From positions 3,410,001 through 3,474,000 of the forward strand of contig NZ_OY761461.1 in assembly GCF_963664555.1 (NCBI RefSeq): 64,000 bases of DNA, given 5' to 3'. The translations under genes were made by a program, and so were the position numbers. Origin of the DNA: Labilibaculum sp. (GTDB lineage: Bacteria; Bacteroidota; Bacteroidia; Bacteroidales; Marinifilaceae). Position 1 is the stretch's first letter. Each line of letters begins with the position of its first letter. The notes under the pieces are model-generated. The model saw only the letters and a program-made list of their open reading frames with translations. It had not been told where the DNA came from and did no database searches. Shown one piece after another: positions 46,460 to 55,513 of the stretch.

Positions 46460-46918
46460 TTTTTCATGGGACAGATCTCTTTTCTTACTGGAAAGTATTC
46501 TTAAATCATTTGATGATTTAGTTTGGATCAGGATCGGCTTTGTTTTTTCATTGGACAGATCTCTTTTCTTACCGGAAAGTATTCTTAAATCATTTGATGA
46601 TTTAGTTTGGATCAGGATCGGCTTTGTTTTTTCATTGGACAGATCTCTTTTCTTACCGGAAAGTATTCTTAAATCATTTGATGCTCTAGTTTGGAGCAGG
46701 ATCGGCTTTGTTTTTTCATGGAACAAATCTCTTTTCTTACCGGAAAGCATTCTTAAATCATTTGATGCTTTAGTTTGGATCAGGATTGACTTTGTTTTTT
46801 CATGGAACAGATCTCTTTTCTTACTGGAAAGCATTCTTAAATCATTTGATGCTTTAGTTTGGATCAGGATTGGCTTTGTTTTTTCATGGAACAGATCTCT
46901 TTTCTTACTGAAAAGCAT
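46295..46918 (-). CDS. Possible repeat protein encoded by the minisatellite (doubtful)
   Basis: 207 residues: five and a half copies of a 28-residue unit (KKRDLFHEKTKPILIQTKAS), then a unique tail with a hydrophobic C-terminus. The start ATG lies inside a repeat copy, directly after a frameshifted copy. No signal peptide, no known family and an equally open opposite strand argue for chance. The hydrophobic tail keeps a decayed or phase-variable surface protein possible. Confidence 0.2.
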   Translation of the reverse strand: MLFSKKRDLFHEKTKPILIQTKASNDLRMLSSKKRDLFHEKTKSILIQTKASNDLRMLSGKKRDLFHEKTKPILLQTRASNDLRILSGKKRDLSNEKTKPILIQTKSSNDLRILSGKKRDLSNEKTKPILIQTKSSNDLRILSSKKRDLSHEKIMLSMGLAHASNDAGTDFCKFPDQQWSRREAVFLVRHSFLAGALLFLCLTMIYN

Positions 46919-46969
46919 TCTTAAATCATTTGATGCTTTAGTTTGGATCAGGATTGGCTTTGTTTTTCA
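46460..46969. repeat. 84-bp minisatellite, about six copies
   Basis: Tandem copies of an 84-base unit. Each contains AGATCTCTTTTCTTAC, CTTAAATCATTTGATG and TTTGGATCAGGAT, with a few differences between copies. The unit is 28 codons exactly, so long frames are open on both strands: minus 46295-46918 and plus 46551-46991. The last copy has lost one base in a T-run near 46967. Confidence 0.92.
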
Positions 46970-47055
46970 TTCAACCCCTGTTTCATCTTAGAGCTATACT
47001 TCACTCAACTGCCGGGCATTAGCCTGTTTTATTTTAACATTTTAAACAAAAAATT

Positions 47056-47982
47056 ATGCAAAAATCTTTAGAATCCCAAAAAGAAATGCATCGGACATTT
47101 TATGATTTTATAGTCCTTAATCAAGCCAAATTGGATGCAATCCCTGTTGTAAAGGAAATAGTCGACCTGCAACAGATTAAAATGGGTCGCTTCGATATTC
47201 TGTGGGAGCTCACCCAAACGAATCACAGCGGAACCACCATTACCAAACACAACACAAAGGCATTGGCAGCCAATTATCTGAATCGGATCAATCTTCTCTT
47301 CTACAATTATTGCCAGAAAACCGACAAAATGGTAGACCTTCCCAATTTAAAGGGCAGCGTTCCGTTTTACCTGGCACTCTCTGATGAAAAATTTATCAAC
47401 AAACTGGACTTCACCTGCAGGTTTGGTGACAATTTGGGCGATCAACTGACAGAAACAGCTGTGAGTGCAGAGGAACTGGCAGACCTTAAGGTACTGCGTT
47501 CGAGCTATATCGATCTGGCCCCAAGACCCAGAGAAGTACTGAGCAGTACAAAAATTGCGAATCGGGAACTCAAAGAAGTGGCTGCTGAGATTCTCAACAT
47601 CAACAAAAACAGACTGGACAATGTGATGCAATCCCTCTTTGCAGGTTCCGATCCCGAATTTTATCAAACTTACCTGGAAGCCACAAGTGTTGAAAAAACA
47701 GGCTGCCGGAAAACAGCCGTTTCCGGAAGCATTATCGATAAAGACAGCAAACTGCCGGTTCCTCAGGCACACATCCTGATTCCTGAAGCGGGAATTGACC
47801 ACATGGGCACCAGTAAAAAAGGGGGGTTCCGAATCAAAACCCTAAATCCCGGTACCTATCAGGTTCAGATTAAAGCCGTAACCTACAAAACCATCAGCTT
47901 GGAACTGGTGCACCGTTACGGTGAAACAAACGTGCTGGAGGTGGAAATGGAAACCGAGAACGGTCAATGGGTAAACGAGTAA
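47056..47982 (+). CDS. Protein with C-terminal carboxypeptidase-regulatory-like domain
   Basis: 308 residues. The first 215 are helical with no known family, and no signal peptide is visible. Residues about 218-300 form a carboxypeptidase-regulatory-like beta-sandwich (GSIIDKDSKLPVPQAHILIP, GGFRIKTLNPGTYQVQI). That domain is usually extracytoplasmic, at the N-terminus of TonB receptors. Finding it at the C-terminus of a protein without a signal is odd. The codon choice is richer in G and C than in its surroundings, which may mark a transferred gene. Confidence 0.7.
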   Translation: MQKSLESQKEMHRTFYDFIVLNQAKLDAIPVVKEIVDLQQIKMGRFDILWELTQTNHSGTTITKHNTKALAANYLNRINLLFYNYCQKTDKMVDLPNLKGSVPFYLALSDEKFINKLDFTCRFGDNLGDQLTETAVSAEELADLKVLRSSYIDLAPRPREVLSSTKIANRELKEVAAEILNINKNRLDNVMQSLFAGSDPEFYQTYLEATSVEKTGCRKTAVSGSIIDKDSKLPVPQAHILIPEAGIDHMGTSKKGGFRIKTLNPGTYQVQIKAVTYKTISLELVHRYGETNVLEVEMETENGQWVNE

Positions 47983-48045
47983 TAATCTGCAAATGAAGGG
48001 AGCTGCGAACGGCAGGCATTTCTGTAACTCCCTTCAAAACTCAAA

Positions 48046-48197
48046 GAGGATGTTCGAAAAGTAATTATTTCGTACTAAAATGAAATTCAGCTTTACGCCT
48101 TAGCCTAAAGGGAGACTGAATTTCAACGACTTTTCTTTAGGGAACTTAAGGGTGAAAGTCGTTGCATAGTATCAGATTCTACTATTTGGACAGCCTC
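48046..48197. mobile_element. MITE-like inverted-repeat element 2
   Basis: About 152 bases bounded by GAGGATGTTCGAAAAGTA and the inverted TACTATTTGGACAGCCTC (14 of 18 positions match). Inside are two further perfect stems: TGAAATTCAG/CTGAATTTCA (48081 and 48116) and CAACGACTTT/AAAGTCGTTG (48125 and 48155). The ends resemble the element at 19942. It abuts the stop codon of the gene at 48197. Confidence 0.65.
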
Positions 48198-48826
48198 TAT
48201 TTTAAAAAACCCTGACTGCGAATATCTTTGTGAATCTGAACAATATTATCTGGTATATCCGCAGCTATCAGCCAATTGATATCTAAACCGTTCTGAATGG
48301 CAAGTTTCATTAGAAAATCATTTTCGGCGATCAGATTGCCCAGGTTCTGTAAGTCGTTTTTTATTTCTACAAAATAATCTTCATGCAGTTTCTTGATTAA
48401 GACCAATATTTTAAAACTTCTCGAAATAATATATAAGCAACACTTATAGGCTTTTGAATAAGATTCGGCTGCTATTTTCCGACTGTTGGATTGTAAAATA
48501 CCATTCAGCATTAATAGGTTTAAGCTCACCTCACCAAAATGATCTCTGGTAATTCTAACATGCTCACATATCTCTCCACTCAAATACCGCATATCCATGT
48601 GTAAATAGCCGGGACTGTAATACCCATTGCTTATTTTATCAATTTCCTGTATCACATGGGTTTCCATTTCCTGCCTTCTGCTTTCAATCGATTTATTGCC
48701 TACCAACTCAAAATACAAACGATTAACAAGATTCAAATCCTTTTTCAGCAAACGAAATAGTAATTTGTCTTTTTCGCTTGAAGGTAAATTAGAAATGGCT
48801 TCCTTAAATTCTTTATCCAACTGCAT
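48197..48826 (-). CDS. Hypothetical helical protein
   Basis: 209 residues, no family recognised, no signal peptide or membrane span. Almost the whole sequence is predicted helix. The N-terminus resembles a short regulator-like bundle (FKEAISNLPSSEKDKLLFRLLKKDL). The composition is normal for the genome, so I take it as real. It stands alone between a MITE-like element and the repeat region. Confidence 0.7.
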   Translation of the reverse strand: MQLDKEFKEAISNLPSSEKDKLLFRLLKKDLNLVNRLYFELVGNKSIESRRQEMETHVIQEIDKISNGYYSPGYLHMDMRYLSGEICEHVRITRDHFGEVSLNLLMLNGILQSNSRKIAAESYSKAYKCCLYIISRSFKILVLIKKLHEDYFVEIKNDLQNLGNLIAENDFLMKLAIQNGLDINWLIAADIPDNIVQIHKDIRSQGFLK

Positions 48827-49033
48827 CTGATTACAATTTGTTTTTTAGTTAACCAATTACTTACAGCACGCTGAACAGCTACTCATTTCCTGAAACAGGT
48901 ACTGCTTTTGGTCATTCAAATTTAGCTAAAAACTGAATGTAAAACGAATCGTTTTAACACAGATTGTCACAGTGGGAAGCGCAACAACCGGTCTACCTGC
49001 TGACTCCTGAATCTCCTTCTGTTTTTTTGTTTT
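48827..49033. other. Intergenic sequence before the duplicated region
   Basis: About 200 bases that should hold the promoter of the minus-strand gene at 48197. Nothing else was recognised. Confidence 0.35.
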
Positions 49034-50585
49034 GCTGTAATTTCAGCAATCCCCGAACTGAAGCTTCGGGGCAAAACATGAGGTTAGTCTGTATTTTTTT
49101 GACCTTTTCAATTTCTTCTTTCTCCTCAAGCCGGAGGGGCTCTTACCTTTTTCCGATGAAAAAGTAAACTGCCGAACGAAGTGAGACCATGAACACCTTT
49201 TGAAAATTATTCCGTGAATAAAAAATCTTCGGGTTGCGTCCTCAACCACCCATTAAAGCTCAAATGCTAAATAAAAAGAACTCGCTTCGCTCATACAGAT
49301 TTTTATTTTTTAACGCATTCTTCACTAAATGGGGCCCGGTCTCCGGCTATATTCCGAATCCTCCTTATTTGACTCTCATCCATTTCGATTTAACATTAGT
49401 GCTTTCAGATCCCTCGCTTTACTCGCAATGACAGCATTGAATTGGCATAGCGATCCCGAGACTTCGGGAACTGTGGCAATCTGTTGCAAATTGAGCCTCA
49501 TTAAATTATTCATTTGCTGTAATTTCAGCAATCCCCGAGCTGAAGCTTCGTGGCAAAACATGAGGCTAGTCTGTTTTTTTTTTGACCTTTTCAATTTCTT
49601 CTTTCTCCTCAAGCCGAAGAGGCTTTTACTTTTCCATTGATGAAAAGTAAACAAAAATCTACCGCGCATAAAAAAGAACTAAAAATCAAATCATTTCTCT
49701 AAAACCTGAAACTCGTCCTTTTAGTCTCTCCAGCTTCGCTGGTCCCGACATTTCGGGATCGAGTCTAAGATCCCTCAAACAAGTCAGGTTTCTTTACGTA
49801 AAATAATTCGGATTTTTTTAAGGTCCTTTTTTCTGATACGGATCCATATGCCTTGTTTTGGCTTTCGAATTATTAATTCTTTATTTCTACTTAATAGCTG
49901 TCATGACCTTCGGAGATCCCGCAAGCTTGGCAGTGAGGAGGTACGTCGTGGCAATCTGTTGCAAATTGAGCCTCATTAAATTATTCATTTGCTGTAATTT
50001 CAGCAATCCCCGAGCTGAAGCTTCGGGGCAAAACATGAGGTTAGTCTGTATTTTTTTGACCTTTTCAATTTCTTCTTTCTCCTCAAGCCGGAGGGGCTCT
50101 TACCTTTTTCCGATGAAAAAGTAAACTGCCGAACGAAGTGAGACCATGAACACCTTTTGAAAATTATTCCGTGAATAAAAAATCTTCGGGTTGCGTCCTC
50201 AACCACCCATTAAAGCTCAAATGCTAAATAAAAAGAACTCGCTTCGCTCATACAGATTTTTATTTTTTAACGCATTCTTCACTAAATGGGGCCCGGTCTC
50301 CGGCTATATTCCGAATCCTCCTTATTTGACTCTCATCCATTTCGATTTAACATTAGTGCTTTCAGATCCCTCGCTTTACTCGCAATGACAGCATTGAATT
50401 GGCATAGCGATCCGGAAAATTTTTGGATTATCCATAGAATTCGGGAACTGTGGCAATCTGTTGCAAATTGAGCCTCATTAAATTATTCATTTGCTGTAAT
50501 TTCAGCAATCCCCGAGCTGAAGCTTCGGGGCAAAACATGAGGCTAGTCTGTTTTTTTTTGACCTCTTCAATTTCTTCTTTCTCCT
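49034..50585. repeat. Duplicated non-coding repeat region (957-base spacing)
   Basis: A block of about 420 bases at 49034-49456 recurs almost unchanged at 49991-50413. A shorter core of about 110 bases (GCTGTAATTTCAGCAATCCC, then CTGAAGCTTCGGGG and onward) occurs four times, beginning near 49034, 49517, 49991 and 50500. Frames of 60-100 codons inside repeat exactly with the block and have no coding character. The fourth copy is cut by the IS21 element at 50590. Confidence 0.88.
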
Positions 50586-50799
50586 TGGATATTCCGGATC
50601 ATGTTGACCCCCTGAAATCGGGATCGGAAAACAAGGTTTTTCCTGCGTAGGGAGAAGTCAAAAAGAGTGACAATCCGGCGGATACTGACCCCTTAGCTGA
50701 AAAGCGATCAACAAAAATCCGGATCATGTTGACCCCTCTTTTCAAAATAACACAGGTTTTGGTTCTTTAGTGGCAGAAAGTAGATGACCACTAAAACGA

Positions 50800-52386
50800 A
50801 TGCAGATGGCTGGAAAACCAAAACCTATGAGTCAGATCAAACAATTACTGCGCTTGCATCAGCAAGGAAGCCCAAAGAAAACCATAGCCAGGGATCTGGG
50901 TGTAAGCAAGAATACCGTGAAGGCGTACCTGGATAAACTATCCCGATTGAAAACGGATGTTGACAGCCTGTTGTTGCTGGATGATCCCGTATTGGAAGCC
51001 AGGTTTCATCCCGGTAATCCAGCCTATAAGGATGAACGCTTTGAGCATTTTAAGGGAAAACTGAATTACTTTACCCGTGAACTGAAACGTACCGGGGTTA
51101 CCAGAAAGCTATTGTGGGAAGAGTACCGTCTGGAGTATGCCCAAGGCTACAGCCATACTCAGTTCTGCCATCACCTGTCACAACATTTGATTGCTTCCAA
51201 ACCATCAATGGTGCTGCAGCACCAGGCGGGCGAGAAGCTTTTTATCGACTTTGCCGGAAAGAAACTGAACTACGTGGATGTGCAGACCGGAGAGGTGATC
51301 CACTGCCAGGTCTTTGTGGCCTGCTTGCCTTATTCAGACTATAGTTTTGCCATGGCCGTAAAGAGTCAAAGTGTTGGTGATTTTTTATACGCTCTGGGAT
51401 GTAGTCTGGAATACTTTGGAGGAGTCCCTCAGGTACTGGTACCGGATAACCTGAAGGCGGCCATCGTAAAAGCCAGCAGGTATGAACCCGATGTTAACCG
51501 GGCAATGGAGGATTTTGCCAACCATTACGGCACCACTGTGATTCCTACACGGGCACGCAAACCAAAGGACAAGGCACTTGTTGAGAACCAGGTTCGGCTG
51601 ATCTACACAAGGATTTATGCAAAAATACGGAACCTGCAGTTTTTTAGTCTGAAAGACCTGAATCAGGCCATCGGCCAGAAGAACCGCGAACACAACCAGA
51701 CCCGTATGCAGCAGAAGCCTTACTGCCGTGAAGAGCGTTTTCTCGCCGATGAGAAGCATCTGCTCAGCAGCTTACCGGAACAGCCTTTCGAGCTAAAATA
51801 CTACCGGACACTTAAGGCAGCCAAGAATAATCACGTCTACCTGAGTGAAGACAAACACTACTATAGTGTGCCATTCGCCTACATTGGAGTGAAGGTAAAG
51901 GTCATTTACACCCGCGCCATGGTTTACATTTATGCCAAAGGCAAACAGGTGGCTGTGCACATACAAAGCTACGGTAAGGGAACCTACAGTACCGACCGGG
52001 AACACTTGTGTTCCGCCCACAACCATTACCTGGACCGAAGTCCCGGGTACTATCTTCGAAAAGCTCAGACAGGCTGTCCTGAACTCCATGAGTTAATCAG
52101 TATGGTCTTTAAGCAGAATAAGCATCCCGAACAGCTGTACCGGACCTGTGACGGACTCTTGAACCTGCATAGAAAAACCAATCCGGAAAACTTCAGGAAA
52201 GCCTGTAAGGTGGCCTTGAAATACGAGATCTGTTCGTACAGGTTCTTGCTTAATGTGATCAATAACAAAACCTCAGACATGATAGATCAGATAAATAAAC
52301 CGGCTTTACCCGAGCACCGGAATATCCGCGGAAAAGCCTATTACTCACAATCCACACTTAAATTGAATAGCTATGATGCAAATTGA
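50800..52386 (+). CDS. istA: IS21 family transposase IstA
   Basis: 528 residues. The N-terminal helix-turn-helix (about 10-45, KKTIARDLGVSKNTVKAYL) binds the ends. The DDE catalytic core has D150 (FIDFAG), D216 (VPDNLKA) and E262 (LVENQVR), so it looks active. A C-terminal beta domain follows. The stop overlaps the istB start by 14 bases, the usual coupling of the pair. Confidence 0.96.
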   Translation: MQMAGKPKPMSQIKQLLRLHQQGSPKKTIARDLGVSKNTVKAYLDKLSRLKTDVDSLLLLDDPVLEARFHPGNPAYKDERFEHFKGKLNYFTRELKRTGVTRKLLWEEYRLEYAQGYSHTQFCHHLSQHLIASKPSMVLQHQAGEKLFIDFAGKKLNYVDVQTGEVIHCQVFVACLPYSDYSFAMAVKSQSVGDFLYALGCSLEYFGGVPQVLVPDNLKAAIVKASRYEPDVNRAMEDFANHYGTTVIPTRARKPKDKALVENQVRLIYTRIYAKIRNLQFFSLKDLNQAIGQKNREHNQTRMQQKPYCREERFLADEKHLLSSLPEQPFELKYYRTLKAAKNNHVYLSEDKHYYSVPFAYIGVKVKVIYTRAMVYIYAKGKQVAVHIQSYGKGTYSTDREHLCSAHNHYLDRSPGYYLRKAQTGCPELHELISMVFKQNKHPEQLYRTCDGLLNLHRKTNPENFRKACKVALKYEICSYRFLLNVINNKTSDMIDQINKPALPEHRNIRGKAYYSQSTLKLNSYDAN

Positions 52387-53092
52387 AACCCAATTTAAAC
52401 AATTACGACTGCATGGAATGAATCGAACCTGGATGGCTCTGCAGGAAACCAGAAGGCACCACGAACTCTCCTTGAGTGAAGGACTTGAAATACTACTTCA
52501 GGCCGAACAGCAGGACAGAGAGCAAAAGCGCTTCGAGCGACTGGAAAAGAATGCCCGTTTTCGTTATCAGGCATCTATCCAAGAACTTAAGATGGAGGCT
52601 GCCAGAGGAGTAGATAAGACTCTGATTACAAGCTTGGCGACAGGCGATTACCTGTCGCGTGGTGAATCCGTACTAATCACAGGAGCCACTGGTTGCGGAA
52701 AAAGCTTTTTAGCTTCGGCACTTGGTCATCAGGCGTGTGTGCAGGGCTTTAAAGTTGCCTACTACAACACGCAAAAGCTGTTGCAGAAAACCAAAGTAGC
52801 CCGCTTCGAAGGAACCATATACAAGTTCTTTGAAAAGGTGGCCAAAACGGATCTGCTAATACTCGATGATTTTGGACTCACTCATTTGGAACAACAGCAA
52901 CAGTTGGATCTGATGGAGATGATCGAAGACCGGCATGGAAAAGCCTCCACTATTATCGCCAGTCAATTGCCCGTGGCCAGCTGGTTCGACATCATTGGAG
53001 AGGAAACCATAGCCGATGCAATTCTGGACCGTCTGGTACACACCTCATACCGAATCGAATTAAAAGGAGAAAGTTTAAGAAAAAAACGGTAA
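52373..53092 (+). CDS. istB: IS21 family helper ATPase IstB
   Basis: 239 residues. An AAA+ DnaA/DnaC-like ATPase that selects the target and stimulates IstA. Walker A GATGCGKS (104-111), Walker B LLILDD (161-166) and the C-terminal LDRLVHTSYRIELKGESLR are intact. It is full length and overlaps istA. Confidence 0.96.
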   Translation: MMQIETQFKQLRLHGMNRTWMALQETRRHHELSLSEGLEILLQAEQQDREQKRFERLEKNARFRYQASIQELKMEAARGVDKTLITSLATGDYLSRGESVLITGATGCGKSFLASALGHQACVQGFKVAYYNTQKLLQKTKVARFEGTIYKFFEKVAKTDLLILDDFGLTHLEQQQQLDLMEMIEDRHGKASTIIASQLPVASWFDIIGEETIADAILDRLVHTSYRIELKGESLRKKR

Positions 53093-53176
53093 TATTGTCA
53101 GACCATCAAGTTCTTTGAACCTCAATTCTGTGAGGGGTCAGTATCACCCGGACAAGGGGTCAGCATCACCGGAATA

Positions 53177-53514
53177 TGCAGACAGATCAAATCAAACTGG
53201 CAAAACTGGAAGGTACTTACCTGAAATTAATGAAGAAGATCGAAAAAACAGATTTGCTAATACTTGACGATTTTGGCTTAACCAGTTTTGATGAGCAAAT
53301 CAGAAATGCATTAATGGACATAGTGGAAATGAAATACGATAAATCATCAGTGATTATAGCTGCTCAAATACCCGTAAAATGCTGGCATGAAACAATCGGT
53401 GAAGGAACTATTGCTGATGCAATTTTAGATCGGTTGGTTCACTCATCTCATCGGTTAGAACTTACCGGGCAATCATTAAGGAAAAACAAATTAAATAAAT
53501 CTCAAAATAATTAA
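53177..53514 (+). pseudogene. Truncated istB of a second IS21-type element
   Basis: About 112 codons aligning to the C-terminal half of IstB: LAKLEGTYLKLMKKIEKTDL, LILDDFGL, and LDRLVHSSHRLELTGQSLRKNK at the end. The Walker A half is gone. The frame starts at the very edge of the intact IS, whose last base supplies the A of an apparent ATG at 53176. It differs clearly from the intact istB, so it comes from another element. Confidence 0.88.
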
Positions 53515-53544
53515 TATTTTTAGCCTGGAAACCATTCTTTTTCT

Positions 53545-53593
53545 AGCGGCACAACATTACCGAAACACGCGGCACAATTACACCGAAATATCC
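53545..53593. repeat. End repeats of the older IS21-type element
   Basis: Two copies of about 24 bases, GCGGCACAACATTACCGAAA and GCGGCACAATTACACCGAAA, follow the istB remnant, as IS21 right ends usually show. They differ from the ends of the intact element. Confidence 0.55.
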
Positions 53594-53661
53594 AGCACAC
53601 TACCAACTCCGAATCACTGGCGATAAAACCAAATATAAAAAACCGAAAGTGCATCAATAAG

Positions 53662-53693
53662 AAAACCCAAAGAATTTAAATTCTTTGGGTTTT
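53662..53693. terminator. Perfect bidirectional hairpin terminator
   Basis: AAAACCCAAAGAATTT followed by its exact complement AAATTCTTTGGGTTTT. It lies between the IS remnant and the 3' end of the polysaccharide cluster and can end transcription from either side. Confidence 0.8.
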
Positions 53694-53782
53694 CCAGATA
53701 CTGTATAATTTCTTTTGTGCTATTTCCTTCGGCCTCGCAAGAACAAAGGTTCTTACGAGGTAGTACGCCGAAGTTTTTTCTT

Positions 53783-54919
53783 TTATTTTTTGAATAATTT
53801 TAATATTGCTTCCTTTATTCTCTCTCGTTCTTCATCGGTCATATTCGAACCGGAAGGAAGACACAATCCTTTTTCAAACAATTCTTCTGAAACCCCATTT
53901 CCATAGTATGGACAAGCCGCAAAAACAGGCTGCATATGCATTGGTTTCCACAATGGACGACACTCAATATTCTCCTTCTCCAATTCCAAACGAATATCTT
54001 CCCTGCTTATGCCATTGGTTTTCTTTGGATCAATCAAAACAGATGTCAACCAAAAGTTGCTAAAGAAATCCTTATTGGGCTCTTCCTGAAGACTTACCCC
54101 TTCGATATCAGAAAACAGTTCTTTGTAAAACTCAAAATTAGCACGACGTTGAGCTACCCGTTCATCCAAAACTTCCATTTGTCCACGGCCAATACCAGCC
54201 ACAATATTGCTCATCCGGTAGTTGTACCCAATATGGGAGTGCTGATAGTGCGGCGCATTGTCCCTTGCCTGTGTAGCCAGGAATCTTGATTTAGCAATCA
54301 ATTCCTGATCATCTGAAATTAAAGCTCCTCCTCCAGAGGTGGTGATAATTTTATTTCCATTAAAGGACAGAATACCAAACTTACCAAATGTACCCATGCA
54401 TTTTCCTTTGTACTTACTCCCCAAAGCTTCGGCAGCATCTTCAATCAAGGGAATATCATACTTGTTTGCCACTGCCAGCAATTCTTCTATTTTGGCAGGC
54501 ATGCCATACAAGTAAACCACAACAATCGCCTTGGGCTTTTTCCCCTTTTCAATCCGATCTTGTATTGCTTTTTCCAATTGAATTGGACACATGTTCCAGG
54601 TATCCTTTTCCGAATCAATTAGAATTGGGCTTGCGCCCAAATAGCTAATCGGATTTACTGTAGCCGAAAAAGTAAAAGAGGAAGCAATTACTTCATCGCC
54701 TGCTTTTACACCCAACAGAATTAGAGAAAGATGAATGGCTGCAGTACCAGCACTCAATGCCGAAGCGTGCTTTGTTCCGGTGTAATTCTGAAGGTCTGCC
54801 TCAAAACCATTTACATTAGGACCAAGAGGGGCCACCCAGTTAGTATCATACGCTTCCTGAACGTACTTCATTTCGTTTCCTCCCATGTGTGGAGAAGATA
54901 GCCATATTTTTGTTTTCAT
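53783..54919 (-). CDS. DegT/DnrJ/EryC1-type sugar aminotransferase
   Basis: 378 residues. The PLP-binding Lys lies in SFNGNKIITTSGGGAL. IHLSLILLGVKAGDEVIASS and the YLYGMPAKIEELLAVANKY region are typical. The sequence is closest to PglE/LegC-type 4-aminotransferases that make UDP-4-amino-4,6-dideoxy sugars. It follows the PglC-like transferase by three bases, the arrangement of bacillosamine-type loci. No PglD acetyltransferase lies beside it. It is the last gene of the cluster. Confidence 0.92.
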   Translation of the reverse strand: MKTKIWLSSPHMGGNEMKYVQEAYDTNWVAPLGPNVNGFEADLQNYTGTKHASALSAGTAAIHLSLILLGVKAGDEVIASSFTFSATVNPISYLGASPILIDSEKDTWNMCPIQLEKAIQDRIEKGKKPKAIVVVYLYGMPAKIEELLAVANKYDIPLIEDAAEALGSKYKGKCMGTFGKFGILSFNGNKIITTSGGGALISDDQELIAKSRFLATQARDNAPHYQHSHIGYNYRMSNIVAGIGRGQMEVLDERVAQRRANFEFYKELFSDIEGVSLQEEPNKDFFSNFWLTSVLIDPKKTNGISREDIRLELEKENIECRPLWKPMHMQPVFAACPYYGNGVSEELFEKGLCLPSGSNMTDEERERIKEAILKLFKK

Positions 54920-54922
54920 ATT

Positions 54923-55507
54923 CTAATAATTTGTTCTAAATACAGTATTCAAAATAATTTTAAGATCTCCCATCAAAGAGTGATTGTAATAATAATCCAA
55001 ATTAATTTTAACCTTATCCGGAAAAATTACTTCGTCATTGTATTTTTGTGGATTATCTACCTTAGCCAAAATTTCTTCCTCATTGGAATATTTTAATGAA
55101 GCCGGACCAGTTATCCCAGGTCGTAACTCCAATACTTTCCGATCTTCCCCCAACAATTTATCTGCATATCCCGGCACATCAGGCCGAGGCCCTACCAGAC
55201 TCATATCTCCCACTAGTACATTCCACAATTCAGGCAATTCATCCAATTTGTACTTTCTAAGAAAGACTCCTAAAGGTGTTATTCTTGCTTCTCCAGCTAC
55301 CGATACCGAACTTCCAGAATGTCCCGCAGACATAGAGCGAAACTTAATCATAGTAAACAATTTCCCATTTCTCCCGACTCTTTTTTGTTTAAAAAAAGCA
55401 GACCCATCCGGCATTTTTGCTCTAATTAAAATCCAAACGAGAATTAAAACTGGAAGGAAAATAATGAGCCCGAAAGACGAGGATAGTAAATCAAATGTTC
55501 TTTTCAT
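54923..55507 (-). CDS. Undecaprenyl-phosphate sugar phosphotransferase, PglC-like
   Basis: 194 residues of the small monotopic phosphoglycosyl transferase family. An N-terminal re-entrant hydrophobic helix (about 7-28) is followed by FKQKRVGRNGKLFTMIKFRS, KYKLDELPELWNVL and VGDMSLVGPRPDVPGYA. It starts repeat-unit synthesis by placing a sugar phosphate on undecaprenyl phosphate. It overlaps nothing and lies six bases after the GT2 gene. Confidence 0.94.
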   Translation of the reverse strand: MKRTFDLLSSSFGLIIFLPVLILVWILIRAKMPDGSAFFKQKRVGRNGKLFTMIKFRSMSAGHSGSSVSVAGEARITPLGVFLRKYKLDELPELWNVLVGDMSLVGPRPDVPGYADKLLGEDRKVLELRPGITGPASLKYSNEEEILAKVDNPQKYNDEVIFPDKVKINLDYYYNHSLMGDLKIILNTVFRTNY

Positions 55508-55513
55508 AAGTAC

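Larger units (their letters stand above)
50590..53176 (+). mobile_element. IS21-family insertion sequence
   Basis: 2587 bases with istA and istB. The ends are the imperfect inverted repeats TATTCCGGATCATGTTGACC and, read inward from the right, TATTCCGGTGATGCTGACCC. As usual for IS21, each end carries extra copies of the unit: left near 50594, 50672 and 50719, right near 53130 and 53152. No target duplication is evident. Left flank ..CTTGGA and right flank TGCAGA differ, consistent with a later rearrangement. Confidence 0.92.

Noticed and set aside
46551..46991. Plus-strand frame of 146 codons across the 84-bp minisatellite
   Set aside because: It is open only because the unit is a multiple of three without stops. 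It has no start context, signal or family.
49043..50650. Several frames of 60-100 codons in the duplicated region
   Set aside because: Identical copies recur with the 957-base spacing on both strands. The composition is non-coding and no family is recognised.
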